A stretch of DNA of 64,000 bases from the NCBI GenBank assembly GCA_038316435.1, contig JBBQAQ010000008.1, forward strand, positions 1-64,000, written 5' to 3'. Under the pieces are notes generated by a model. It did not search any database. It saw only the letters and a program-made list of their open reading frames with translations, and was not told where the DNA came from. This stretch comes from JACJXF01 sp038316435. GTDB lineage: Bacteria; Bacteroidota; Bacteroidia; Bacteroidales; GCA-2748055. Of the stretch, positions 17,650 through 26,503 are shown one piece after another. The translations under genes and the position numbers were made by a program. Every line of letters starts with the position of its first letter. The first letter of the stretch is position 1.

Positions 17650-18984
17650 ATGAAAAGTCTAATCTATATATCAGGACTACTCTTAATGTCAGCAGGTTGC
17701 GATGTGCTTGATGTAAAACCTACTGACTCCATTCCTGCGGAAGCTGTATTTAAAAATAAAGCCGGTATAGAACGCGGAATTGTAGGAAGTTATTCCTCGC
17801 TTCAAAGTTTGAGTTATTATGGCCGGACATTTTATTTATTTGGAGATTTGGCAGCCGACAATCTGGAACATCCTGCGGATGCAACAAACAGCGATTATGG
17901 AGAAGTGGACAACAACTCCATTCTTCCTGAAAACGGTTCGGTTGACGGAATCTGGGCAGGCATTTATGATGGGATAAATGTTGCAAACAATGTAATTGTT
18001 AAAGTCCCTGGAATGACTGATATGACCAATGCAGAAAAGAATCAGGCTCTCGGTGAATTATACTTTCTCCGCGCTTTAAATCATTTTAATCTTGTGAATT
18101 TATTTGGAAATATCCCAATAAAAATCGCTCCAACCGTAGGAGTAGATAAGCTGGATGCCAGCAGAGATCCTGTAAATGAGGTCTATAACCAGATTATTAT
18201 CGATCTGAAATTTGCCGAGGATAATCTTCTTCCTTCTGCATCAAAGAAAATCAGGGCCTCAAGATATGCTGCTACTGCCCTATTGGCAAGAGTCTACCTA
18301 TATAATAAGGAATATGATTTAGCATGGGAAAAGGCAAATGATGTCATTTCTGATGGCGGATACGCTTTACTGCCTGATTTTAATAGTATTTTTTCTTCAG
18401 ATGGAAGTGCAGAAACTATTTTCGAAATTGATTTTATTGAAGTCGACAGGAATAGAATTGCAGAATACAATTTCCCTAAATCACTTAATGGCAGACGCGA
18501 AGTTCAGCCTACCAGTAATCTAATTAGTGCATTTGAACCTGGAGATATTCGCAAAAATGCCTCAATAGCCTATGATGGCACCAATGCCTACGCAAATAAA
18601 TATATAGATCTTAGCAAGGGTGAAGACAATGTAATTGTATTGAGACTCGCTGAGATGTTCCTGATTCGCGCAGAAGCTGAAGCAAATAAAACAAGTCCAA
18701 ATTTAACGGCAGTGGCCGCAGACATAGATACAATAAGAGGCCGTTCAAATCTGGGTCAAACCACAGCAGTTACAAAGAATGATCTGTTACTGGCAATAGA
18801 ACAGGAAAGAAGAGTCGAATTTGCCTTCGAGGGACAACGATGGAATGATCTGGTAAGAACAGGTAGAGCGATTGCTGTAATTCCTACTGTAAGTAATAGT
18901 AACAAAACGCTCTTCCCTGTTCCCCTTAGCGAATTGCAAACCAATAAAAGCCCTGAAATGATTCAAAACCCAGGATATAATTAA
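17650..18984 (+). CDS. SusD/RagB-family nutrient-binding lipoprotein
   Basis: Surface lipoprotein that forms the lid of the SusC channel and binds the incoming substrate. The 444-aa protein has a lipobox (MSAGC, Cys17) and the SusD start DVLDVKPTDSIPAEAVF. Helical TPR-like segments follow (GELYFLRALNHFNLVNLFGNIP, YAATALLARVYLYNKEYDLAWEKA) and the C-terminal SusD region (EMFLIRAEAEA, RRVEFAFEGQRWNDLVRTGRA). It follows susC after 3 bp and is certainly co-transcribed. At 444 aa it is on the short side for SusD (usually 480-600), as seen for RagB-like members with peptide ligands. Confidence 0.93.
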   Translation: MKSLIYISGLLLMSAGCDVLDVKPTDSIPAEAVFKNKAGIERGIVGSYSSLQSLSYYGRTFYLFGDLAADNLEHPADATNSDYGEVDNNSILPENGSVDGIWAGIYDGINVANNVIVKVPGMTDMTNAEKNQALGELYFLRALNHFNLVNLFGNIPIKIAPTVGVDKLDASRDPVNEVYNQIIIDLKFAEDNLLPSASKKIRASRYAATALLARVYLYNKEYDLAWEKANDVISDGGYALLPDFNSIFSSDGSAETIFEIDFIEVDRNRIAEYNFPKSLNGRREVQPTSNLISAFEPGDIRKNASIAYDGTNAYANKYIDLSKGEDNVIVLRLAEMFLIRAEAEANKTSPNLTAVAADIDTIRGRSNLGQTTAVTKNDLLLAIEQERRVEFAFEGQRWNDLVRTGRAIAVIPTVSNSNKTLFPVPLSELQTNKSPEMIQNPGYN

Positions 18985-19018
18985 TTACTAATCTTTATTT
19001 AACTTAAATTAATCTATT

Positions 19019-19885
19019 ATGAAAGCAAGAAAAGCTCTGATTCTCATTGGATTATGCGCAATTGTTATGTTTGGTGCATGCAAAAAAGACGATCCAAAAG
19101 TAAAAACAACTCCTTACCTCTATTTTACAGATTCAAGCGATGAATTAATTCAGAAACTTTCACTTGATGACAGTTTAACAATAACAACTGTTAAAGATGT
19201 TGCTGAAATGTCGGGTATAGGATTAGCCTACGACAAGAAAAATAACAAAATGTATTTTGCCGATTTTTATGATGAAACCACCCCTAACGGTAAAATCTGG
19301 AAAATGAACCTCGATGGGACAGGCGCAGAAGCTATTGTAACCGGATTACTTAATCCATTCGGTATCGCAGTGGATGCAACTAATGGAAAAGTATACTGGG
19401 GTGATGAATTGGGTAATGTTTCGCGGGCAAACCTTGATGGAACAAGTCTTCAAACAGGTATTGTAAATGTTGTAGATGGTTTAATAAGAGCCATTGCTCT
19501 TGATGTTGAAAACAATAAAATGTATTTCTACGATGTTGAACACGATGAACTTAACGTTGCAAACCTTGATGGAACTAACAAAAGTGTCTTGATTTCAGGT
19601 GTATATGGATATGCACTTTATGTTGACACCAAAAACAATAAACTTTATTTTGATGATCAGTACGGTCCTGCCCTGAAAATGGCTAATCTTGATGGAACAA
19701 ATATCGTTGAAATCGACAATACAGATGCAAGAATCTATGGTGTAGAAATCGACTATACATTGAATAAACTTTATTGGACTGCAAGAGATGCCGGTGAAAT
19801 TTACATGTCAAATTTAAATGGAACTGAAAAAGTAACTCTGGCAACAGGCCTCTCAAGTCCCAGACAATTATTCCTGACAAAATAG
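19019..19885 (+). CDS. YWTD beta-propeller lipoprotein
   Basis: A 288-aa lipoprotein (lipobox FGAC, Cys21). Its mature part is one six-bladed beta propeller of the low-density-lipoprotein-receptor class B (YWTD) type: repeated units carry K(M/V/L)Y(F/W) followed by a D and the strand motif ANLDGT (NLDGT or NLNGT at about residues 95, 140, 184, 224, 263). No enzymatic motif is present, so it is more likely a binding protein in the SusE/SusF position, just downstream of susD. The propeller may hold the polymer or peptide ligand at the cell surface. Co-transcribed with the SusCD genes and with a second propeller protein downstream. Confidence 0.8.
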   Translation: MKARKALILIGLCAIVMFGACKKDDPKVKTTPYLYFTDSSDELIQKLSLDDSLTITTVKDVAEMSGIGLAYDKKNNKMYFADFYDETTPNGKIWKMNLDGTGAEAIVTGLLNPFGIAVDATNGKVYWGDELGNVSRANLDGTSLQTGIVNVVDGLIRAIALDVENNKMYFYDVEHDELNVANLDGTNKSVLISGVYGYALYVDTKNNKLYFDDQYGPALKMANLDGTNIVEIDNTDARIYGVEIDYTLNKLYWTARDAGEIYMSNLNGTEKVTLATGLSSPRQLFLTK

Positions 19886-19986
19886 TTCAGAGTCCGGAAA
19901 ATAAATCAGCCGGCGTGCAAGTAAAAATGGGTAAACTCCCAGATTCTTTCATGCTGGTTGTAATTATCGCTTAATATCGCTTTATT

Positions 19987-21135
19987 ATGATAAAAATGAA
20001 ATTTGTAAGTCAGATAGTTTTCCTTTTTGCATTAGCATTTATAGCTGATGGTTGCAAAAAAGATGGGTTTCCGGTACCTCCGGCAAGTACAGTTCCCCTA
20101 TTTTCATACACCATTGACAATGATGGATTTGCACCTGCAACTGTCACATTTATAAATGAATCCATTGTACCGGAAGAATCCGGACTTCCAACTTACTCCT
20201 GGAAATTTGGTGACGGATCAACATCAACTGAAGAGAACCCAACTCATCCATATACCGCCTCTGGTGTATTTGATGTTAAACTTACTATAAAAACTTCCAT
20301 TTCAGGGGAAATTGTTGAACTCACAAAAAGCGTTCTATTACAAAATGCAAATGCATCGGGTGTACCGGTATATTTTACAGATGGAACCAATGTATACCTT
20401 GGATTACTTAACTCTGACAAACCTTTATTCTCCGCTTTACCTATAGGACCATTTAAGGATTCCTACGGTTTGGCCTTAGATACAATAAATTCAAAATTAT
20501 ACATCAGTGATTTTGATTCAAAGAAAATATTTCAGTGTGATCCCGATGGAAAAAACTTCAAAGAATTCAGAACAGGCCTGCCTGGACCCGACGGTCTGGC
20601 AATTGATTACGAAGGTAATAGATTATTTTGGGACACTGATAACGGAGTTCAGTATGCTGACCTCTCCGTTTCCGATTTAAATCAGAAAGTAGATTTCGCA
20701 ACCGGCCAGGCTGGAGACCCTGAAGGTGTTTCCGTTGATCCGGCTAATAAAAAACTTTACTGGAATACCTATAATGACGCCGGTGTATGGGTAAAAAACC
20801 TGGATGGTACCGGTGAAGCAGTTTTAATACCGGGCGTTGGTGGTGGAAGTACTCTTGTTGTTAACAATAAACTTTTTTATGATCATTTTATTGCAACTCT
20901 GGATATACATCTGAAATTTTCAAATTTAGACGGAACAGGAATTGGAACTGTATCCACTGCTATCAGCAGACTCGTTTTTGGTATTGCTTACGAACCTGAA
21001 AGTCAGCAAATTTACTGGGGTGACAGAACTCCAGGTAAAATTATGAGATCCAACCTAGACGGCTCAGGCGTTGAAACCTGGTATACAAGTGCAGGTTCAA
21101 GTCCCCGTGGTATTGTTTTTGGCAAAAAGAAATAA
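19987..21135 (+). CDS. PKD-YWTD beta-propeller lipoprotein
   Basis: A 382-aa lipoprotein with Cys23 in the lipobox (IADGC). An N-terminal PKD domain (about 35-120, with YSWKFGDGSTSTEENPTHPY) is followed by a YWTD-type propeller (about 125-380; IYWGDRTPGKIMRSNLDGSG and similar blades). Both modules serve binding or spacing. It looks like a longer paralogue of the preceding propeller lipoprotein, so the locus has two candidate surface glycan/peptide-binding proteins. Start could be Met1 or Met4. It is separated by 96 bp, containing a long inverted repeat, from the S51 lipoprotein gene. Confidence 0.8.
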   Translation: MIKMKFVSQIVFLFALAFIADGCKKDGFPVPPASTVPLFSYTIDNDGFAPATVTFINESIVPEESGLPTYSWKFGDGSTSTEENPTHPYTASGVFDVKLTIKTSISGEIVELTKSVLLQNANASGVPVYFTDGTNVYLGLLNSDKPLFSALPIGPFKDSYGLALDTINSKLYISDFDSKKIFQCDPDGKNFKEFRTGLPGPDGLAIDYEGNRLFWDTDNGVQYADLSVSDLNQKVDFATGQAGDPEGVSVDPANKKLYWNTYNDAGVWVKNLDGTGEAVLIPGVGGGSTLVVNNKLFYDHFIATLDIHLKFSNLDGTGIGTVSTAISRLVFGIAYEPESQQIYWGDRTPGKIMRSNLDGSGVETWYTSAGSSPRGIVFGKKK

Positions 21136-21145
21136 TTGATAATGA

Positions 21146-21203
21146 AACCCACATGTTTCGAAAAACACAAACACAATTAAAACAAAACAGATACATGTGG
21201 GTT
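21146..21203. repeat. inverted repeat before S51 lipoprotein gene
   Basis: AACCCACATGT at 21146-21156 and its exact complement at 21193-21203, separated by 36 nt, lie in the gap between the second propeller gene and the S51 lipoprotein gene. There is no T tract, so it may stabilise or process the polycistronic mRNA, giving different dosage of the SusCD part and the enzyme part. Confidence 0.45.
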
Positions 21204-21231
21204 CCATCATCCCTCTAAAATAAATTTTGTT

Positions 21232-22086
21232 ATGATGAATAAAACTACTTATCTACAAGTTTCTATATTCCTAATAAGCTGTTTATTAGTGTTTTCATGT
21301 CAGGAGACCAAAAAAAACGGAAAACTATTTATTATTGGCGGAGGTGAAATATCCTCTGCCGTAATAGATAAAATGATCACTGAATCATCTGTAAATAATG
21401 GCGGATATGGCGTAATTCTTCCAATGTCGAGTGAAGAACCTGATACAGCAGCTTTTTACACAAGGGCTGATTTTATTGGTAGAGCTTGTAACAATGTTTA
21501 TGGCCTAAGTTTTAAAAAGGGAGAAACATTTCCTGAATCAAGAATTGACTCAATTCGGAAGGCTAAAATGATTTTTATTTCCGGGGGAGATCAGGCACGA
21601 TTCATGGATATTATTAAGGGATCTGAAATTCAGAATGCCATCCACTATGCATTTGATAATGGTGCTCTGGTTTGCGGAACCAGTGCAGGTGCCGCCTTGA
21701 TGAGTAAAAAAATGATTACAGGAAATGAATTAAAATACCCCTTAAGCGACGGAGCTTTTAAAACCATTGAAACCGGGAATATTGAAATTATTGTGGGATT
21801 AGGAATGCTTGAAACAGTGATTATCGACCAGCATTTTATTAAACGTAAAAGGTTGAACCGATTAATTTCAGTGTGTATTGAAAATCCGGTAAATCCTTGC
21901 GTGGGAATTGATGAATCAACTGCCATCCTTGTAGAAGGTAGAAAAGCCACTGTATATGGTGAAAATCAGGTGATTGTACTTAGGAACTCTTCCCCCGAAA
22001 TAAAAATAGAAAATGGACTTTTGGGTGTAGAAAATATTTCTCTCAGTGTCTATCTACCCGGACAAAGCTTTAGCCTTAATAACTAA
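21232..22086 (+). CDS. cyanophycinase-like S51 peptidase, lipoprotein
   Basis: A 284-aa lipoprotein (lipobox VFSC, Cys23) with a complete S51 cyanophycinase core of normal size (Synechocystis CphB is about 270 aa). Visible motifs are GKLFIIGGGEI at 30-40, FISGGDQ at 115-121, the nucleophile elbow CGTSAGAALM at 148-157 (Ser151), the DQHF..RKRLNRL region at 199-211 with His201, and GIDESTAILVEG. It is closer to canonical CphB than the T9SS-exported relative at 13107-14441. Its location should be the periplasmic side of the outer or inner membrane, where it would cut imported polymer fragments to beta-Asp-Arg dipeptides. The permease and isoaspartyl dipeptidase genes follow directly. Confidence 0.85.
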   Translation: MMNKTTYLQVSIFLISCLLVFSCQETKKNGKLFIIGGGEISSAVIDKMITESSVNNGGYGVILPMSSEEPDTAAFYTRADFIGRACNNVYGLSFKKGETFPESRIDSIRKAKMIFISGGDQARFMDIIKGSEIQNAIHYAFDNGALVCGTSAGAALMSKKMITGNELKYPLSDGAFKTIETGNIEIIVGLGMLETVIIDQHFIKRKRLNRLISVCIENPVNPCVGIDESTAILVEGRKATVYGENQVIVLRNSSPEIKIENGLLGVENISLSVYLPGQSFSLNN

Positions 22087-22105
22087 CAGTATTTGAACCT
22101 ATTCC

Positions 22106-23710
22106 ATGCCTCAGAAACGAAAAATTCCCCACACATTTGTCATTATTTTCACGATTATCATAATTGCTGCCATTTCATCATGGTTTGTGCAGGGAGGTGA
22201 GTACACCCGAACTGTCAAGGTTTTACCGGATGGGAGTTCAAAGAACATCATTTTGGCTGATTCTTTTACCCGTGTGGAAAATCAACCACAGACATGGCAA
22301 ATTTTCTCTGCCCTATTTGAAGGGTTTGTAGCAAAAGCAGATATTATTGTATTCATTTTACTGATAGGTGGCGCATTCTGGATCATGAATGAAAGCAAAG
22401 CTATTGATGTTGCCATATTAGCTTTTCTGAATTTCACCAAACGGCTTGAAAAGATTAAAATCATTAGAAAGCTTGGAGTAAACAACATCATTATGACGCT
22501 CATAATGATCATATTCAGTTTGTTTGGCTCAGTTTTCGGGATGAGTGAGGAAACGATTGCTTTCATAATTATTTTTGTTCCGCTGGCCATTAGCATGGGA
22601 TATGATTCGATTGTTGGAGTTTGTTTATGCTTTTTTGCAGCTGGATTAGGCTTTGCTGGTGCAACACTTAATCCTTTTACCATCGGTATTGCTCAGGGTT
22701 TGTCTGATGTGCCTCTTTTTTCCGGGATTGAATATCGTGTCTTTTGCTGGTTTGTAATTACTACAATTGGCATAATTTTCATTCTCAGGTATGCACAAAA
22801 AATCAAGAAAGACCCTACAAAATCGCCTGTCTATGAGAACGATCAGGTGTGGAGAGATAGAAAAGCTGAAGGTACTTTGGAAGTAAAATACGAAACCCCT
22901 ACCTCTGCCTGGATTACATTTGTATTACTTCTCGCTATTATGGTGGTGTATTCCATTCAATACACGTTTTCCACACTAACAATAGGTCAGGCTAAAATTG
23001 TAATTCCTGCAATACCTGTTATTACTATCCTTTTTGCTATTACAAGCATCATTTCTTTGCGTAAATCGGTGCATTTCTTTATCCTAAACATATTTATTTT
23101 CACCATACTCTATCTTATCATTGGTGTGATGGGCTATCATTGGTATGTGCTTGAAATTGCCACATTATTCTTTGTTATGGGAATCGCTAGTGGTATTGCA
23201 ATGAGCTATTCCCCAAACAGGATTACCGAATTATTTATTACCGGAGTTAAAGATATTCTCTCAGCTGCGCTTGTGGTAGGCCTTGCAGGAGGTATTATTA
23301 TCGTTCTTCAGAATGGTAAAGTAATTGATCCTATGCTTCATAGTATGGCCGATTCTATGAAAGACTTAGGAAAATATGCCTCACTAAGTATCATGTACAG
23401 TATTCAGACGGCAATTAACTTAATAATTACATCCGGTTCGGCTAAGGCTGCTTTAACCATGCCAATTATGGCTCCCTTTTCAGATTTGATAGGAGTTTCA
23501 CGACAAGCAACCATTATGGCATATCAGTTTGGAGATGGATTCACTAATATGATCACTCCAACCTCAGCAGTTTTAGTGGGAGTGCTTGGAGTAGCAAAAA
23601 TCCCCTATGAGAAATGGTTTAAATGGGTATGGCCAATGATACTTTTTTTTGTGTTACTTGGCTTTTTGTTGCTTTTTCCAACTATTCTGATGGATCTAAA
23701 TGGTTTTTAA
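22106..23710 (+). CDS. YfcC-family permease (basic amino acid/dicarboxylate carrier)
   Basis: A 534-aa inner-membrane protein with roughly 12 hydrophobic helices and no signal peptide. It follows the YfcC/DcuC superfamily pattern: IPHTFVIIFTIIIIAAISSWFVQGGEY at the N-terminus, GSVFGMSEETIAF at about 137-149, GAGLGFAGATLNPFTIGIAQ-like loop at about 180-200, and a C-terminal GSAKAALTMPIMAPFSD and DGFTNMITPTSAVLVG repeat. E. coli YfcC is annotated as a putative basic amino acid antiporter, and relatives carry arginine/ornithine or dicarboxylates. Sitting 19 bp after a cyanophycinase-like gene and before isoaspartyl dipeptidase, it most likely imports beta-Asp-Arg or arginine/aspartate. Substrate is an inference. 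Confidence 0.85.
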   Translation: MPQKRKIPHTFVIIFTIIIIAAISSWFVQGGEYTRTVKVLPDGSSKNIILADSFTRVENQPQTWQIFSALFEGFVAKADIIVFILLIGGAFWIMNESKAIDVAILAFLNFTKRLEKIKIIRKLGVNNIIMTLIMIIFSLFGSVFGMSEETIAFIIIFVPLAISMGYDSIVGVCLCFFAAGLGFAGATLNPFTIGIAQGLSDVPLFSGIEYRVFCWFVITTIGIIFILRYAQKIKKDPTKSPVYENDQVWRDRKAEGTLEVKYETPTSAWITFVLLLAIMVVYSIQYTFSTLTIGQAKIVIPAIPVITILFAITSIISLRKSVHFFILNIFIFTILYLIIGVMGYHWYVLEIATLFFVMGIASGIAMSYSPNRITELFITGVKDILSAALVVGLAGGIIIVLQNGKVIDPMLHSMADSMKDLGKYASLSIMYSIQTAINLIITSGSAKAALTMPIMAPFSDLIGVSRQATIMAYQFGDGFTNMITPTSAVLVGVLGVAKIPYEKWFKWVWPMILFFVLLGFLLLFPTILMDLNGF

Positions 23711-23767
23711 ATATCAGAGACTTTTTTTAAGCAATTCGAGGATACTAAAGTTAATAGTTTTAAATTC

Positions 23768-24937
23768 ATGGCTATGATCCTAATTAAAAACGCAGACGTT
23801 TACCAACCCGAATTTCTGGGGAAAAAAGATATTCTTATCGCTGGTGAAAAGATAATTGCCATCGAAAATAATATCGATATAAGCTCCCTAGAAAACATAA
23901 ATATTACGGTAATTGATGGTACAGGAAAGAAAGTTATTCCGGGTCTGATCGATGCTCATGCCCACATTGCCGGAGCAGGTGGTGAAGGCGGACCATCCAC
24001 AAGAACACCTGAAATGCAACTTTCACATATGCTGGATGGCGGAATTACAACCATAGTAGGTTGTTTGGGAACAGACGGCTTCACCCGTTCACTGGAAGCT
24101 GTGCTGATGAAAGTAAAATCTCTGAGAGCAGAAGGTGTTTCAGCTTATATGTACACTGGGGCATATCAGGTGCCAACCCCCACTCTGCTTGGCGAAGTCG
24201 GGCGAGATATTGCTCTAATTGATGAAATAATAGGGATAGGTGAAATCGCCCTTTCTGACCACAGAAGTTCATGTCCAACAACTGATGAACTAATCCGTTT
24301 AGTTGAACATTGCAGAGTTGGCGGCATGCTTGGAGGAAAAGCAGGTATTGCAAATATTCATCTGGGTGATGCTAAAAATCCTTATCAGCCAATTTATGAT
24401 GCAGTTGCTAAAAGTGAACTGAAAATCAAGCAGTTCTATCCTACCCATTGCAACAGGAACCATTATATTTTTGAAGATGCTAAAATATACGGCAAAACAG
24501 GCTATACCGATATTACTGCAAGTTCTTACCCCTATGATCCTGAAAATGAGATTAAACCATCAAAGGCAATTGTTGAATTACTGAAAGCAGGCGTTCCTCT
24601 CGCACATATTACTATGACCTCAGATGGAAATGGTTCCTTGCCGAATTTCGACAAAAACGGCCAGTTGACCAGTATTGATATGGGATACCCGAAGTCAATT
24701 TTCACTGAGTTAATAGATGCGGTAACAATCGAAAAGTTACCTCTGGAGAAGGCGGTGAAAGTGGTAACATCCAACGTTGCGGATATTCTCAAACTTAAAT
24801 CAAAAGGAAGAATTGAAATCGGTAAAGACGCGGATATTGTGGTGCTAGATATGGATTTCAAAATTTCTGATCTAATTGCACGCGGGACAATAATGACCCA
24901 TAATTACATCCGCATGAAAAAGGGAACTTATGAGTAA
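23768..24937 (+). CDS. iadA: isoaspartyl (beta-aspartyl) dipeptidase
   Basis: A 389-aa cytoplasmic amidohydrolase-superfamily enzyme that splits beta-aspartyl dipeptides, including the beta-Asp-Arg released by cyanophycinase. Metal ligands are visible: HAH (His64, His66), His in ANIHLGD, His in YPTHCNRN and Asp in MTSDGNGS. The residue aligned with the carboxylated lysine of E. coli IadA (Lys162, before C-A-I-S-D-H-R-S) is Glu159 here, preceding I-A-L-S-D-H-R-S, so a glutamate probably bridges the two zinc ions. Length matches E. coli IadA (390 aa). It is the best functional anchor for reading the locus as beta-aspartyl peptide catabolism. Confidence 0.93.
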   Translation: MAMILIKNADVYQPEFLGKKDILIAGEKIIAIENNIDISSLENINITVIDGTGKKVIPGLIDAHAHIAGAGGEGGPSTRTPEMQLSHMLDGGITTIVGCLGTDGFTRSLEAVLMKVKSLRAEGVSAYMYTGAYQVPTPTLLGEVGRDIALIDEIIGIGEIALSDHRSSCPTTDELIRLVEHCRVGGMLGGKAGIANIHLGDAKNPYQPIYDAVAKSELKIKQFYPTHCNRNHYIFEDAKIYGKTGYTDITASSYPYDPENEIKPSKAIVELLKAGVPLAHITMTSDGNGSLPNFDKNGQLTSIDMGYPKSIFTELIDAVTIEKLPLEKAVKVVTSNVADILKLKSKGRIEIGKDADIVVLDMDFKISDLIARGTIMTHNYIRMKKGTYE

Positions 24938-24958
24938 TTAAATCCTTTTAGAAATCAC

Positions 24959-26452
24959 ATGAAAAAATATTTGATCTTTTTGCTTATCCCTCTTGCATCG
25001 TCTGTTTTTGCTCAGGAATTATATACTCCGGCTGAGAAATCTTCGTTTTCAAAAACAACAGGGTATGATGAATTAAGTCAATATATCCAGATGCTGGATT
25101 CAGTTTCTGAAGTACTTTCAGTCGAAATTATAGGGCAATCAGTTCAGGATAGAAACCTTTACGCAATGAAGTTTTCCTCTTCCACATTCGGTAAAGATAA
25201 ATCTAAGATTAGAATTCTGATTTTAGCACAACAACACGGGAATGAACAATCGGGAAAAGAAGGCGCACTGCTGCTTGCAGAAGAAATGGTGAAACCTGAA
25301 AACAAGTACTTATTTAGCAAAATTGATCTTGCAATTGTCCCGCAGATGAACCCTGATGGCTCGGAAGTAAATAAGCGTCGAAATGGTAATGAAATGGATC
25401 TAAACCGCAACCATCTAATACTTACCGAACCTGAAACAAAAGCCATTCACAGCTTATTCGACAAGTACCTTTTTGATGTTACGATGGACGTTCATGAGTT
25501 TTTTCCTTTTGGAGAAACATGGAGAGAATTTGGATACAGGAATAATTCTGATGTCCTGATGGGCATAAATACAAATATAAATGTTTCGAAAAAAATCAGG
25601 GAACTATCTGCGAATAGTTATCTTCCTTTTATAAAGAAATACTTCAACGAAAGAAATATTAAAAATTTCATATACAGTCCGGGTGGCCCTCCAGAAGCTG
25701 AATACATCCGTCATAGTACCTTCGATATTAATGACGGGCGGCAGAGTTTTGGGATACAGAATACCTTTTCTTTTATTCAGGAAGGGATGAATGGAACCGA
25801 TTCATATGTTGAAAACCTGAAACACAGAGCCGAAAACCAAATGACAGGAATGAGAGGTTTAATTGAATATTCTTTTCAGAACAAAAACGAAATACAAAAA
25901 CTCGTTAAAAGTGAAAGAGAACTACTTCTTAAAAGTGCCCCAGAGACATCAGTTTCGATTCAAAATGAACATTCTGGCAATGGGCAAAAACTTGAATTAC
26001 CGGTCTACTCCTATTCCACCCAAAGAGATACCTATTTGATAGTTGAAAATTACCGTCCGGTCGTAGAATCCATTTATGATGTATTAAAACCTACGGGCTA
26101 CCTAATTCCTAAAAAATATCCTGAAATTATTAGCTGGGCAAAGAATCAATCTTTAAAAATAGAAGAATTAAAAAGAAAGCCGGGCGACAGGATTGAACAA
26201 TATGTCATCAATTCTATTGATTCTATTGATTTCGAGGGAGATATTGTTGTAAACCCTGTTGCAATGACAAATAAATTAAAATCGAGAATAAAAGAGGATG
26301 AATATATCTATATTCCTTGTTCTCAGCTTAAGGGGAATATGATTCTCATCGCATTGGAACCTAAATCAATGCTTGGTCTGATGACTTACAAACAGTTTTC
26401 ACATTTGCTTGTTGCCGGCCAAAAGTATCCGATACTCCGGGTAATCAGATGA
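24959..26452 (+). CDS. secreted M14-family zinc carboxypeptidase
   Basis: A 497-aa exported protein with a cleavable signal peptide (about 1-19, SSVFAQ). The M14 domain follows: zinc ligands His93 and Glu96 (QQHGNEQ) and His179 (DVHE), with the substrate-carboxylate region MNPDGSE ... MDLNRNH (Asn149, Arg150). A C-terminal region of about 190 residues has no recognised domain. M14 enzymes remove C-terminal amino acids or hydrolyse gamma-D-glutamyl/amide bonds. Placed 21 bp after iadA, it probably trims peptides in the periplasm as part of the same nutrient route. The catalytic C-terminal glutamate could not be pinned by eye. Confidence 0.82.
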   Translation: MKKYLIFLLIPLASSVFAQELYTPAEKSSFSKTTGYDELSQYIQMLDSVSEVLSVEIIGQSVQDRNLYAMKFSSSTFGKDKSKIRILILAQQHGNEQSGKEGALLLAEEMVKPENKYLFSKIDLAIVPQMNPDGSEVNKRRNGNEMDLNRNHLILTEPETKAIHSLFDKYLFDVTMDVHEFFPFGETWREFGYRNNSDVLMGINTNINVSKKIRELSANSYLPFIKKYFNERNIKNFIYSPGGPPEAEYIRHSTFDINDGRQSFGIQNTFSFIQEGMNGTDSYVENLKHRAENQMTGMRGLIEYSFQNKNEIQKLVKSERELLLKSAPETSVSIQNEHSGNGQKLELPVYSYSTQRDTYLIVENYRPVVESIYDVLKPTGYLIPKKYPEIISWAKNQSLKIEELKRKPGDRIEQYVINSIDSIDFEGDIVVNPVAMTNKLKSRIKEDEYIYIPCSQLKGNMILIALEPKSMLGLMTYKQFSHLLVAGQKYPILRVIR

Positions 26453-26503
26453 ATCAAACCTTAATTAACGAGACTTCAAATAACCCCAAATAATCCAATT
26501 AAC

